From Pseudomonas sp. MIACH (GTDB lineage Bacteria; Pseudomonadota; Gammaproteobacteria; Pseudomonadales; Pseudomonadaceae), in contig NZ_LHVO01000024.1 of assembly GCF_001269925.1 (NCBI RefSeq), positions 49,108 through 113,107 on the forward strand: a DNA stretch of 64,000 bases, given 5' to 3'. Each line of letters opens with the position of its first letter. Positions within the stretch are counted from its first letter, which is position 1. Under the pieces are notes generated by a model. That model was not told the origin of the DNA. It saw nothing but the letters and a program-made list of their open reading frames with translations, and did not search any database. This document shows, piece by piece, positions 17,763 to 26,564 of the stretch. The translations under genes and the position numbers were made by a program.

Positions 17763-18245
17763 TCAACAGTCGGTCAAGCGCAGGAAAATCGCTGCAAGTT
17801 GTTCGATACCCGCCTGATCCTGAGGGGTAAAGCGGGCTGGCAACGGGCTGTCGAGGTCAAGGACACCCAGCAATTTACCGTCCTTGACCAGTGGCACCAC
17901 CAGTTCGCTGTTGGATGCGCTGTCACAAGCGATATGCCCGGGGAACGCATGCACATCTTCTACTCGCTGGGTTTGCCGCGAGGCCGCCGCCGTACCGCAC
18001 ACGCCACGGCCAAACGGAATACGCACACAAGCGATCTGCCCCTGGAACGGACCCAGCACGAGTTCTTCATTGCGGTTGAGGTAAAAACCGGCCCAGTTCA
18101 GATCCTCAAGTTGGCTGAACAGGAAAGCCGAGAACTGGGCACTGTTGGCGATGAAATCACGTTCATCGGCCAGCAGTGACTCCAACTGGGCGCACAGCAT
18201 GGCATAGCCACCGAGGCCGGTGCCGGCTTGCTTTAAATCGATCAT
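17763..18245 (-). CDS. msrC: Free methionine-(R)-sulfoxide reductase (GAF-type fRMsr)
   Basis: A 160-residue GAF-domain protein. The three cysteines of the fRMsr family are at 73, 83 and 107 (IACVRIPFG, GVCGTAA, HIACDSA), with the same 10 and 24 residue spacing as in E. coli YebR as I recall it. These are the catalytic and resolving residues for reduction of free Met-R-sulfoxide with thioredoxin. The ATG at 18245 overlaps the stop of the upstream ATPase gene (ATGA), so the two are co-transcribed. The frame is open to 18302 but inside the ATPase gene. Confidence 0.92.
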   Translation of the reverse strand: MIDLKQAGTGLGGYAMLCAQLESLLADERDFIANSAQFSAFLFSQLEDLNWAGFYLNRNEELVLGPFQGQIACVRIPFGRGVCGTAAASRQTQRVEDVHAFPGHIACDSASNSELVVPLVKDGKLLGVLDLDSPLPARFTPQDQAGIEQLAAIFLRLTDC

Positions 18246-19132
18246 GGTTGACGCTCCAGCAATTTGAGACCCACCCAGTAACGGGCGAATTGATACGCGC
18301 AACGGCCGTTACGGTTGCCGCGCCCGGTGGCCCAACGCACGGCGAGAATGTCGAGGGCTTCATCGCGATGCCACTGCAAACCCGCCTTGTTCGCCAGCTC
18401 ACCGATCCAGTGCTCGACCACGTCGAGGAAATGCTCCTGGGTGAAGGGATAGAACGACAGCCACAAGCCAAAACGGTCAGACAGGGCAATCTTGTCTTCC
18501 ACCGCCTCGCTGGGGTGCAACTCGCCATCCACCCGTTTCCAGTTATCGTTGTCGCTCTGGTTTTCCGGTACCAGGTGGCGGCGGTTGGACGTGGCATACA
18601 GCAGCACGTTTTCAGGGGCCTGTTCCAGGGAGCCGTCCAGCACGCTCTTGAGCACACGGTAGTCGCCTTCGCCCGCTTCGAACGAAAGGTCGTCGCAGAA
18701 CAGGATGAAACGTTGCGGCAACTTGAGCAGTTGCTCAACCACACGCGGCAGATCGGCCAAGTGGTCACGCTCGATTTCGATCAGGCGCAAACCGGCCTGG
18801 GCGTGCTGGGCGAGCAAAGCGCGCACCATGGACGATTTACCTGTACCCCGCGACCCCCACAGCAACGCATGGTTGGCAGGCAGGCCATCGAGAAACTGCT
18901 GGGTGTTGCGCGCCAGTGTTTCACGTTGCTTATCCACGCCGATCAGGTCGGACAGGCGCATGTCCAGGCTCACGTCCAGCGGCAACAGGAAGCCACTGCG
19001 GCCCTCACGCTGCCAACGGGCGGCCAGGCACTGGTTCCAGTCGATGGCTTGGCGTGGCGCGGGCAATAGCGGCTCCAGGCGAGCAAGCACTGCATCGGCT
19101 CGTTCTAGAAAGGCACTCAATCGAGAATCCAC
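18242..19132 (-). CDS. DUF815-family AAA-type ATPase
   Basis: A 296-residue P-loop protein. Walker A is LLWGSRGTGKSSMVRALL near residue 120, Walker B is RFILFCDDLSFEAGEGD near 170, and a sensor-like NVLLYATSNRRHL is near 205. This matches DUF815, an uncharacterised family near ORC/AAA ATPases. The GTG at 19132 has GAGGAA seven bases upstream; the frame is open to 19228 without a better start. It overlaps msrC by four bases. The function is unknown; the shared operon with msrC says only that they are co-expressed. Confidence 0.88.
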   Translation of the reverse strand: MDSRLSAFLERADAVLARLEPLLPAPRQAIDWNQCLAARWQREGRSGFLLPLDVSLDMRLSDLIGVDKQRETLARNTQQFLDGLPANHALLWGSRGTGKSSMVRALLAQHAQAGLRLIEIERDHLADLPRVVEQLLKLPQRFILFCDDLSFEAGEGDYRVLKSVLDGSLEQAPENVLLYATSNRRHLVPENQSDNDNWKRVDGELHPSEAVEDKIALSDRFGLWLSFYPFTQEHFLDVVEHWIGELANKAGLQWHRDEALDILAVRWATGRGNRNGRCAYQFARYWVGLKLLERQP

Positions 19133-19295
19133 GATTATTCCTCTGGCAAGTTCTTGCAAAAGATGGCGTATTGGCAACCCTGCGACAGACCGCTTGGGGC
19201 TGCGTGAAAAACGATTCATACCGGGCAAGCCTGAGCCTGTGGATGTTCAGCTATGCTTGCCGGGCGAAGGGAAACGTGAAGTGGTTCAACACTCG

Positions 19296-21605
19296 ATGGA
19301 TATCAAGTTCGCCCACCGCTTGTCTTATAAACAAGCCAGATTGACTGTGCTGGTCGGTTTCGTCTTGGGAACCTTACTCAGCCTGATCCAAATCGGCATT
19401 GATTATGCCAGCGAAGACGCATCCATCAACCGTGAAATACGTTCGCTGATCGAAATCAGCCATAACCCCGCGTCACGTATCGCCTACAACATCGATGCCG
19501 AACTGGCCCAGGAACTGACCCTGGGCCTGCTGCACTCCCCCGCCATCATTCGCGCGCAGTTGATCGACAACAACGGTGTGGTGCTGGCCGATGTCGACCG
19601 GCCACGCAAGGAAAGCACGTACCGGCCTATCAGTGACTTCATGTTTGGCGCCAACCGCCAGTTCGAAGACCAACTGTTCCTGAGCCACATGCCCAACGAG
19701 TCACTTGGCGTACTGCGCCTGGACGTCGATACCTACGCCTTCGGTAGCCGGTTCCTGCGCCGCGCCGAGATAACCCTGCTCAACGGGTTCGCCCGCAGCC
19801 TGCTGCTGACCGGGATTTTGCTGGGCCTGTTCTACGTGATGCTGACCCAACCACTGGTGCGCATTATTCGCGAGCTGAGCACACGCAAGCAGGTACGCCT
19901 GGACTGTCCGCCAGGGCATGAGCACGATGAAATCGGCGTATTGGTGACCGTCGCCAACCAGCAATTCGAAAACATGGAAACCGAGATCCAGCAGCGTCGC
20001 CACGCCGAAGACCGGTTGACTGAATACCTGGGGCAACTGGAACACATCGTTTCCGCGCGCACCCTTGAGCTCAAGGCCAGCAACCAGCGACTGACCCAGT
20101 CCAACGATGAACTGGAAGCAGCGAAGATAAATGCCTTGGGCATGGCCCAGGCACGGGCGGCCTTCCTGGCGAACATGAGCCACGAAATCCGCACCCCGCT
20201 CAATGGCCTGCTGGGCATGATCGCACTGTCGCTGGACAGCCCGTTGAACGCCGAGCAGCGCCAGCAACTGTCTATCGCCCATGATTCCGGCAAAGTGCTG
20301 GTGGAATTGCTCAACGATATTCTCGACCTGTCCAAGTTCGACGCGGGCCAGTTGGAGCTGGAGCGCATCCCCTTCGACCTGGGCGCGTTGGTGGAAGACA
20401 CCGCCAACCTGTTGTCGCAGAACGCCGCACCGAGCGTGGAACTGAGCTGCCTGATCGACCCGCAGTTCCCGGCCCAGGTACTGGGTGATCCGACCCGTGT
20501 GCGGCAGATTGTCAGTAACCTACTCTCCAACGCCTTGAAGTTCACACGCTTTGGTCGTGTGGATGTGCGCCTGCGCACCCACGACGGCGGGGTGCGCATT
20601 GAAGTCTGCGACACCGGCATCGGCATTGCGCAGGAGGCCCAAGTGAGAATTTTCCAACCGTTCACCCAGGCCGGCGCCGGTATCACTCGCCAGTTTGGCG
20701 GGACGGGCCTGGGCCTGGCGCTGACGCACAACCTGTGCGAAGCAATGAAGGGGCGCTTGAGTATCAGCTCGGAAGTCGGCTTTGGCAGCCAGTTCTGCGC
20801 AGACCTGCCACTGCCCACCCATTTGCCCGCCGTACAGCCGCCGCCCCTCAAGGGCGAGGTCATTGCCATCACCAACGTCGGCGGCGGCCTGACAGAGCTG
20901 CTCATGACCCTGCTGCCCAGCTGGGGACTGGCCCCGCGTTGTTTCACCATGGATGACGATTTGAGCGGGTACACGCCTGACCTGCTGATTACCGACTGCC
21001 CGGAATGCCTGTTCCGCATACGGCCGGGGATTACCGCGCCCATCCTGCTGGTGACCGCCTATGGCAATTTCATGCCCAGCGAAGAAGTGGCGGCACTGGC
21101 GCCGTTGCACCAGCAAGCGCGCCCGTTGAGCCGCAACGCGCTGTACCAGATCCTGCAACGCAACTTGCGCACCGACGCGCACCTGGTGCTTGACCCCGTC
21201 CAACTGGATGCCGCGCCGCTCGCACATCGGGCGCGCATCCTGCTGGTGGAGGACAATCCCGTCAACCAACTGGTGGCCAAGGGCATGCTCAGCAAGCTGG
21301 GCTGCGAAGTGATCGTGGCCGCCCACGGTGGCGAAGCCCTCAAGTTTCTTGAAGAACAACGCTTCGATATGGTGCTGATGGACTGCAATATGCCGGTGAT
21401 GGATGGCTATGAGGCCAGCCGGCAGATTCGTCGCAGCGGGCGCTGGCCGGACCTGCCGATTGTCGCGTTGACCGCCAACGCCCTGTCCGAAGAACGCGAG
21501 CGCTGCCGTGCGGCGGGGATGAATGACTATCTGGCCAAGCCGTTCCGCCGCGAAGAACTCAATGCGCTGCTGGACCTGTGGGTGCCTGGGACGACAAGTC
21601 TTTGA
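19296..21605 (+). CDS. sagS: Hybrid sensor histidine kinase, SagS-like
   Basis: A 769-residue inner-membrane kinase. TM1 is about residues 15-37, followed by a periplasmic sensing region (about 40-160) and TM2 (about 165-187, LLLTGILLGLFYVMLTQPLV). HAMP-like and coiled-coil segments come next. HisKA has His296 in MSHEIRTPLNGLLGM, then HATPase. A first receiver-like segment (about 525-620) lacks a good phospho-acceptor pocket. A true C-terminal receiver has Asp696 in VLMDCNMPVMDGYE. The position beside the ospR-gpx pair is as I recall for PA2824 sagS, the switch controlling surface attachment and biofilm tolerance. The ATG at 19296 is chosen; GTG 19281 is possible. Its end overlaps the convergent ospR by 47 bases. 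Confidence 0.85.
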   Translation: MDIKFAHRLSYKQARLTVLVGFVLGTLLSLIQIGIDYASEDASINREIRSLIEISHNPASRIAYNIDAELAQELTLGLLHSPAIIRAQLIDNNGVVLADVDRPRKESTYRPISDFMFGANRQFEDQLFLSHMPNESLGVLRLDVDTYAFGSRFLRRAEITLLNGFARSLLLTGILLGLFYVMLTQPLVRIIRELSTRKQVRLDCPPGHEHDEIGVLVTVANQQFENMETEIQQRRHAEDRLTEYLGQLEHIVSARTLELKASNQRLTQSNDELEAAKINALGMAQARAAFLANMSHEIRTPLNGLLGMIALSLDSPLNAEQRQQLSIAHDSGKVLVELLNDILDLSKFDAGQLELERIPFDLGALVEDTANLLSQNAAPSVELSCLIDPQFPAQVLGDPTRVRQIVSNLLSNALKFTRFGRVDVRLRTHDGGVRIEVCDTGIGIAQEAQVRIFQPFTQAGAGITRQFGGTGLGLALTHNLCEAMKGRLSISSEVGFGSQFCADLPLPTHLPAVQPPPLKGEVIAITNVGGGLTELLMTLLPSWGLAPRCFTMDDDLSGYTPDLLITDCPECLFRIRPGITAPILLVTAYGNFMPSEEVAALAPLHQQARPLSRNALYQILQRNLRTDAHLVLDPVQLDAAPLAHRARILLVEDNPVNQLVAKGMLSKLGCEVIVAAHGGEALKFLEEQRFDMVLMDCNMPVMDGYEASRQIRRSGRWPDLPIVALTANALSEERERCRAAGMNDYLAKPFRREELNALLDLWVPGTTSL

Positions 21606-22050
21606 GCTGCGCAAGCAACTGGTCGAGGCCATCGCGCAAGGCATCGGCCTGATTCAGATCGATGCCGCGATCACACAACAAGCGCGTCTTCAGGCCATGG
21701 GCCCGGTCCCGCAGTTGCACACCGGCCTCGCTCAGGCTCAGGTGCACTTCACGCTCATCCCTGGCACTGCGCCGACGCGTCACTAACTCAAGCTGCTCAA
21801 GGCGCTTGAGCAGCGGCGTCAGCGTGCCCGAGTCGAGCATCAGGCGTTCACCCAGGGCCTTGACCGTCGGCTGTAGCGCAGGCGTGTCGTGCCACTCCCA
21901 CAACACCAGCATTACCACGTATTGCGGGTAAGTCAGCCCCAACTGATCGAGCATCGGCTTATAGGCGCGGGTGACAGCGCGCGACGCCGCGTAGAGCTTG
22001 AAACACAGCTGGTTGTCCAGGGCCAGTGACACGGTAGGCAGGTCGGTCAT
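21559..22050 (-). CDS. ospR: MarR/OhrR-family thiol-based peroxide regulator, OspR-like
   Basis: A 163-residue winged-helix MarR protein. It carries the reactive N-terminal Cys of the OhrR group at residue 16 (DNQLCFKLYAASRA) and a second Cys at 126, so oxidation-driven derepression is likely. The recognition region is LDSGTLTPLLKRLEQLELVTRRRSARDER. It overlaps gpx by four bases and lies downstream of it. With SagS next door this matches the ospR locus of P. aeruginosa (PA2825), whose product represses gpx. The candidate operator is at 22576-22601. Confidence 0.88.
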   Translation of the reverse strand: MTDLPTVSLALDNQLCFKLYAASRAVTRAYKPMLDQLGLTYPQYVVMLVLWEWHDTPALQPTVKALGERLMLDSGTLTPLLKRLEQLELVTRRRSARDEREVHLSLSEAGVQLRDRAHGLKTRLLCDRGIDLNQADALRDGLDQLLAQLKDLSSQAPTGPAAH

Positions 22051-22532
22051 TTGAGCAAGGCTTCGATCTCTTGGGTCAAGTCCTGCGGCTTGGTGGTAGG
22101 ACCAAAGCGTTTAACCACTTGGCCATCGTGACCGATAAGGAACTTGGTGAAGTTCCACTTGATGCCCTTGGACCCCAGCAGGCCCGGCGCCTGTTTTTTC
22201 AGTTGCACGAACAGTGGATGGGCATCGCTGCCATTGACGTCGATCTTTTTGAACAACGGAAAGCTGACACCGAAATTCAGCTCGCAGAATTGGGAAATCG
22301 CCCCCTCGTCGCCGGGCTCTTGCTTGCCGAACTGATTGCAGGGAAAGCCCAGCACCACCAGGCCCTGGTCCTTGTACTGCTGCCAGAGTTGCTCCAGGCC
22401 CTTGTATTGCGGGGTGAAGCCGCATTTGCTGGCGGTGTTGACCACCAGCACGGCCTTGCCGGCGAAATCGGCCAAGGTCTTTTGCTCACCCTTGATGGTG
22501 GTGCAAGGGATGCTCAGCAGGTTGTTGCTCAT
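22047..22532 (-). CDS. gpx: Glutathione peroxidase-family thiol peroxidase
   Basis: A 161-residue Gpx/BtuE-type peroxidase. The peroxidatic Cys37 is in VNTASKCGFTPQYKGL, and the conserved FPCNQFG and WNFTKFLIG motifs follow. It is a non-selenium enzyme (Cys, not Sec) that reduces H2O2 or organic peroxides, in bacteria usually with thioredoxin. The ATG at 22532 is chosen because the residues upstream (to 22628) read through the operator-like repeats. First gene of the gpx-ospR operon. Confidence 0.94.
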   Translation of the reverse strand: MSNNLLSIPCTTIKGEQKTLADFAGKAVLVVNTASKCGFTPQYKGLEQLWQQYKDQGLVVLGFPCNQFGKQEPGDEGAISQFCELNFGVSFPLFKKIDVNGSDAHPLFVQLKKQAPGLLGSKGIKWNFTKFLIGHDGQVVKRFGPTTKPQDLTQEIEALLK

Positions 22533-22575
22533 GGCAGTGCCTCGATAAAGGGGGAAGAAGGTGAAACATAGTAGG

Positions 22576-22601
22576 CAATTCAATTGTGTGCAATTTAATT
22601 G
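22576..22601. promoter_or_regulatory. Tandem palindromic operators for the OspR/OhrR regulator
   Basis: Two 11-base palindromes, CAATTCAATTG at 22576-22586 and CAATTTAATTG at 22591-22601, sit 15 bases apart, 44 bases before the gpx start. They are AT-rich in a GC-rich background and resemble the CAATT-n-AATTG type sites bound by OhrR-group MarR proteins. Likely autoregulatory operator. Confidence 0.68.
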
Positions 22602-22630
22602 ATCGGACTGATGGCATCCCATCAACACTC

Positions 22631-22730
22631 TGTAGGAGCGAGCTTGCTCGCGAAAAACTCAAGGACACCGCGCTGAACCAGAATGCACGTGTAATCGTTG
22701 ACGACTTTCGCGAGCAAGCTCGCTCCTACA
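22631..22730. repeat. REPIN
   Basis: Inverted arms at 22631-22657 and 22706-22730 (TGTAGGAGCGAGCTTGCTCG and complement). The arm sequence and the spacer (including ATCGTTGACG near the right arm) match the inner REPIN at 794-893, so the two are members of one family. Confidence 0.9.
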
Positions 22731-22750
22731 AGGGCCCGCCGTCAGTCGAG

Positions 22751-23143
22751 TTAACGAGGAACAAGGTCCAGGCACACCGAGTTGATGCAGTAGCGCAGGC
22801 CAGTGGGCGGCGGGCCGTCCGGGAACACGTGGCCCAGGTGCGCATCGCACTTGGCGCAGGTGACTTCGGTGCGAATCATGCCGTGGCTGACGTCACGGAT
22901 CTCAATCATTGCGCTGTCGGCGATCGGCGCGTAGAAGCTTGGCCAGCCACAGCCGGAATCAAATTTGGTGGTCGAATCGAACAGCGGCTCATTGCAGCAG
23001 ATGCAGTGATACACGCCCTCGGTCTTGGTCTCATTGTACTTACCGCTGAAAGGCCGCTCGGTGCCCTTGAGGCGGCACACGTTGTACTGCTCTGGATCGA
23101 GCATTGCCTTCCATTCTTCAACGCTTTTCTGCAACTTTTCCAT
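22751..23143 (-). CDS. msrB: Peptide methionine-(R)-sulfoxide reductase MsrB
   Basis: A 130-residue MsrB. The zinc site consists of C47/C50 (HCICC) and C96/C99 (CAKC). The catalytic Cys119 is in [19 protein letters not shown] and [10 protein letters not shown] are family motifs. It repairs protein Met-R-sulfoxide using thioredoxin. The ATG at 23143 gives the usual length; the frame continues to 23254 over non-conserved sequence. It adds to the local group of thiol antioxidant enzymes with gpx and msrC. Confidence 0.96.
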   Translation of the reverse strand: MEKLQKSVEEWKAMLDPEQYNVCRLKGTERPFSGKYNETKTEGVYHCICCNEPLFDSTTKFDSGCGWPSFYAPIADSAMIEIRDVSHGMIRTEVTCAKCDAHLGHVFPDGPPPTGLRYCINSVCLDLVPR

Positions 23144-23345
23144 CGGTACACCTCGGCAACTTAAAAAGCCTGATCTGTGTCTTTTCCATGGATCAGGCGG
23201 CACGTATGATTGCGCCTCTTCAAAACGCCAGTCTGGCACCCGCGCTATCGGCATTCAAACGTATTTATGGGTGCGGGCCTCGCAGGATTCACAGTACGGT
23301 AGTGCCCACGCCGTCTGGATCGTTCATTTTCAGGATCACATCGCC

Positions 23346-24557
23346 ATGCAGGTCAGCAAATCGAACAAGCTCGCCAACGTCTGCTACGACATTCGCGGCC
23401 CGGTGCTCAAGCACGCCAAACGCCTGGAAGAGGAAGGCCATCGCATCCTCAAGCTGAACATTGGCAACCCGGCGCCCTTTGGTTTCGAAGCGCCGGACGA
23501 AATCCTCCAGGATGTGATCCGCAACCTGCCCACCGCCCAGGGCTACAGCGACTCCAAGGGTCTGTTCAGCGCGCGCAAAGCGGTGATGCAGTACTACCAG
23601 CAGAAGCAGGTCGAAGGTGTCGGCATCGAAGACATCTACCTGGGCAATGGTGTGTCCGAGTTGATCGTGATGTCCATGCAGGCCCTGCTCAACAACGGCG
23701 ACGAAGTGCTGGTGCCGGCGCCGGACTACCCACTGTGGACCGCCGCCGTGACCCTGGCCGGCGGCCATCCGGTGCACTACCTGTGTGACGAAGGTGCCGA
23801 CTGGTTCCCCGACCTGGCCGACATCAAGGCCAAGATCACACCGAACACCAAGGCCCTGGTGATCATCAACCCAAACAACCCCACTGGCGCCGTGTATTCC
23901 AAGGAAGTGCTGCTGGGCATGCTCGAGCTGGCACGTCAGCACAACCTGGTGGTGTTCTCGGATGAGATCTACGACAAGATCCTCTATGACGATGCAGTCC
24001 ATATCTGCACCGGGTCCCTGGCGCCCGACCTGCTGTGCCTGACCTTCAACGGCCTGTCCAAGTCCTACCGCGTGGCGGGCTTCCGCTCCGGCTGGATCGC
24101 CATTTCCGGCCCCAAGCACAACGCCCAGAGCTACATCGAAGGCATCGACATGCTGGCCAACATGCGCCTGTGTGCCAACGTGCCAAGCCAACATGCGATC
24201 CAGACCGCCCTCGGCGGCTACCAGAGCATCAATGACCTGGTCCTGCCCCAGGGCCGCCTGCTGGAACAGCGCAACCGTACCTGGGAGCTGCTCAATGCAA
24301 TCCCGGGCGTGAGCTGCGTGAAGCCCATGGGCGCGTTGTACGCCTTCCCACGGATTGACCCGAAAGTCTGCCCGATCCTCAATGACGAGAAGTTCGTGCT
24401 CGACCTGCTGCTGTCGGAAAAGCTGCTGGTGGTCCAGGGCACGGCGTTCAACTGGCCGTGGCCGGATCACTTTCGCGTGGTGACCTTGCCGCGCGTGGAT
24501 GACCTGGACATGGCCATTGGCCGTATCGGCAACTTCCTCAAGTCCTATCGCCAGTAA
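23346..24557 (+). CDS. alaA: Alanine-synthesising aminotransferase AlaA
   Basis: A 403-residue class I/II PLP aminotransferase. Motifs: LNIGNPAPFGFEAPD at the N-terminus, YLGNGVSELIVM, the Asn/Pro turn VIINPNNPTGAVYS, VFSDEIYDKI, and the PLP lysine in NGLSKSYRVAGFRSGW. This is the AlaA (YfbQ) type that makes alanine from pyruvate and glutamate. The ATG at 23346 is used; the frame runs to 23025 but into the divergent msrB promoter region. A perfect stem-loop follows at 24568. Confidence 0.93.
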   Translation: MQVSKSNKLANVCYDIRGPVLKHAKRLEEEGHRILKLNIGNPAPFGFEAPDEILQDVIRNLPTAQGYSDSKGLFSARKAVMQYYQQKQVEGVGIEDIYLGNGVSELIVMSMQALLNNGDEVLVPAPDYPLWTAAVTLAGGHPVHYLCDEGADWFPDLADIKAKITPNTKALVIINPNNPTGAVYSKEVLLGMLELARQHNLVVFSDEIYDKILYDDAVHICTGSLAPDLLCLTFNGLSKSYRVAGFRSGWIAISGPKHNAQSYIEGIDMLANMRLCANVPSQHAIQTALGGYQSINDLVLPQGRLLEQRNRTWELLNAIPGVSCVKPMGALYAFPRIDPKVCPILNDEKFVLDLLLSEKLLVVQGTAFNWPWPDHFRVVTLPRVDDLDMAIGRIGNFLKSYRQ

Positions 24558-24567
24558 CAGCCATGGT

Positions 24568-24596
24568 GCTGTACGACCGACATTCGGTCGTACAGC
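24568..24596. terminator. Perfect 13-bp hairpin after alaA
   Basis: GCTGTACGACCGA (24568-24580), loop CAT, perfect complement 24584-24596. There is no T-run after it on the + strand, so it is either a weak terminator or RNA-stability hairpin, or a protein site. It begins 10 bases after the alaA stop. The remaining gap to htpX (24597-24786) shows nothing else I can name. Confidence 0.55.
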
Positions 24597-24786
24597 GATT
24601 ATCTGGCAACACTTCTCTGACTATCCACTTTCCCCGCACTGCACTTGCGTTTCTACACCCACAAGCCCCTGTGGTTACGGGGCCGCAAGGCAAAAAGTGG
24701 CTTTTAACGGATGACATTCATCATCGGAAAATCCCTTCAAGGCTCTACATTCAAGCTGTAGGACACAGTTTGAAATAGTCGCTCGG

Positions 24787-24815
24787 TTGAATCACCCCAA
24801 GCCGCACCTTATATA
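24787..24815 (+). promoter_or_regulatory. Candidate htpX promoter
   Basis: TTGAAT at 24787-24792, a 17-base spacer, and TATATA at 24810-24815. The same bases partly fit a heat-shock sigma-32 promoter (GTTGAA, then CCTTATATA). This is plausible because htpX is a heat- and envelope-stress gene. Not distinguishable by eye. Confidence 0.45.
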
Positions 24816-24860
24816 CCCCGCAGTACGCGACATATTAAGCATGAGGAGAATTCTACAACC

Positions 24861-25748
24861 ATGATGCGCATCCTGCTGTTCTTGGCCACCAACCTGGCGG
24901 TCGTGCTGATTGCCAGCATCACCCTGAGCCTTTTCGGCTTCAACGGGTTCATGGCGGCCAACGGGGTTGATCTGAACCTCAATCAGCTGCTGATTTTCTG
25001 TGCGGTCTTTGGTTTTGCCGGTTCGCTGTTCTCGCTGTTCATCTCCAAGTGGATGGCGAAGATGAGCACCAGCACCCAGATCATCACTCAACCACGCACT
25101 CGCCATGAACAATGGCTGATGCAAACCGTGGAGCAGTTGTCTCAAGAAGCAGGTATTAAAATGCCCGAAGTCGGGATTTTCCCTGCTTACGAGGCCAATG
25201 CCTTTGCAACGGGCTGGAACAAGAACGACGCCCTCGTAGCGGTCAGCCAGGGACTGCTCGAACGTTTTTCACCCGATGAAGTGAAGGCGGTGCTCGCCCA
25301 CGAAATTGGCCACGTAGCCAACGGCGACATGATCACCCTCGCGCTGGTGCAGGGCGTGGTTAACACCTTCGTGATGTTCTTTGCACGGATCATCGGCAAC
25401 TTTGTCGACAAGGTGATCTTCAAGAACGAAGGCGGCCGTGGTATCGCCTACTTTGTAGCGACCATCTTTGCCGAAGTGGTACTGGGCTTCCTGGCCAGCG
25501 CGATTGTGATGTGGTTCTCGCGCAAACGAGAGTTCCGCGCAGACGAAGCCGGCGCACGCTTGGCAGGCACCAGCGCAATGATCAGTGCGCTGCAGCGCTT
25601 GCGCTCCGAACAGGGCCTGCCGGTGCATATGCCCGACAGCCTGACCGCCTTTGGCATCAACGGTGGCGTCAAGCAGGGCCTGGCTCGCATGTTCATGAGC
25701 CACCCGCCGCTGGAAGAGCGTATCGACGCACTGCGTCGTCGGGGCTGA
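24861..25748 (+). CDS. htpX: Heat-shock membrane protease HtpX
   Basis: A 295-residue inner-membrane zinc metalloprotease (M48). Two N-terminal membrane helices (about 4-26 and 43-63) precede the catalytic HEIGH motif at about residue 147 ([14 protein letters not shown]). Two more hydrophobic segments follow, then the third zinc ligand region [14 protein letters not shown]. It ends [18 protein letters not shown]. It degrades misfolded membrane proteins together with FtsH. ATG at 24861, or ATG 24864, after AGGAGAATT. It ends in a terminator shared with tpm. Confidence 0.96.
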   Translation: MMRILLFLATNLAVVLIASITLSLFGFNGFMAANGVDLNLNQLLIFCAVFGFAGSLFSLFISKWMAKMSTSTQIITQPRTRHEQWLMQTVEQLSQEAGIKMPEVGIFPAYEANAFATGWNKNDALVAVSQGLLERFSPDEVKAVLAHEIGHVANGDMITLALVQGVVNTFVMFFARIIGNFVDKVIFKNEGGRGIAYFVATIFAEVVLGFLASAIVMWFSRKREFRADEAGARLAGTSAMISALQRLRSEQGLPVHMPDSLTAFGINGGVKQGLARMFMSHPPLEERIDALRRRG

Positions 25749-25761
25749 TACCCGGCAATGC

Positions 25762-25791
25762 AAAAGGGGCGATTGGATCGCCCCTTTTTTT
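25762..25791. terminator. Terminator between htpX and tpm
   Basis: GGGGCGAT (25766-25773), loop TGG, ATCGCCCC (25777-25784), then seven T; AAAA precedes the stem. Good in the htpX direction and plausible for tpm. Confidence 0.88.
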
Positions 25792-25802
25792 GTGCCCGGA
25801 TT

Positions 25803-26459
25803 TTATATCTTGGTGAGCCGATAAACGCACTCTTCCAGGCGCGTGACACCGTCCTGCACGAACTTCCAACTCTCACCCAGAATATCCTGAGTGTCGAGCA
25901 CCTCCAGGTGCCACTGGACCCCCAGCAACACCTTCACCTCATCATCCGTCACCGCAAAGGGCGGGCCGGCTTTTTGCGTCTGGTCGTAGTCCAGGGTGAT
26001 CAACAGCCCCTGGCAGCCTGGCCGCAACAGGCTGTTCAACTGCTCGGCGTACTGCGCACGCATCAGCGGCGGCAAGGCGATCAGGGCGGCACGGTCGTAA
26101 AGTGCAGTGCAATCAGCCAGTATCCCAGCGTCCAAGGCGAAAAAATCGCCGCACCATACTTCGATCAAATCAGCCTGGTACACCTTGAACACACCGTGCC
26201 GAGTGATTCGCGGCGTCAGGTTCTGCTCGTTGAAAAAGGCTTCAACCGCCTGCTCCGACAGTTCAACACCGAGTACGTGATAGCCGTTGCTGGCCAGCCA
26301 CATCAGGTCCAGGCTTTTGCCACACAGCGGCACCAGTACCTTCGCACCCTGGGCAAGGGTCAGCGAAGGCCAGTACCGCAGCAGGTAAGGATTGACCTCG
26401 GGCAAGTGAAAGCCGATCTGATTGCGCGCCCAGCGTTCCTGCCAAAATGTGGGCTCCAT
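25803..26459 (-). CDS. tpm: Thiopurine S-methyltransferase
   Basis: A 218-residue SAM-dependent methyltransferase of the TPMT family. It starts MEPTFWQERWARNQIGFHLPEVN, with SAM-binding VLVPLCGKSLDLMWLASNGY and GVELSEQAVEAFF, and later ALYDRAALIALP. In Pseudomonas this enzyme (Tpm) methylates tellurite, selenite and thiopurines and confers tellurite resistance. Divergent from the dioxygenase gene across a 105-base gap. Confidence 0.94.
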   Translation of the reverse strand: MEPTFWQERWARNQIGFHLPEVNPYLLRYWPSLTLAQGAKVLVPLCGKSLDLMWLASNGYHVLGVELSEQAVEAFFNEQNLTPRITRHGVFKVYQADLIEVWCGDFFALDAGILADCTALYDRAALIALPPLMRAQYAEQLNSLLRPGCQGLLITLDYDQTQKAGPPFAVTDDEVKVLLGVQWHLEVLDTQDILGESWKFVQDGVTRLEECVYRLTKI

Positions 26460-26564
26460 GGAATCACCTCCGAAAATTCGATCAAAAAGCGCTAAAACTT
26501 ATATTAGATTTAGATCAATGATCTGATTAAAGATGGGCCCATGTTAAACCTCAGGACCTTCCTT

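Noticed and set aside
18705..19295. N-terminal extension of the SagS-like kinase frame
   Set aside because: The extension is antisense to the DUF815 ATPase gene and lacks membrane or sensor character; the kinase starts at 19296 just before TM1.
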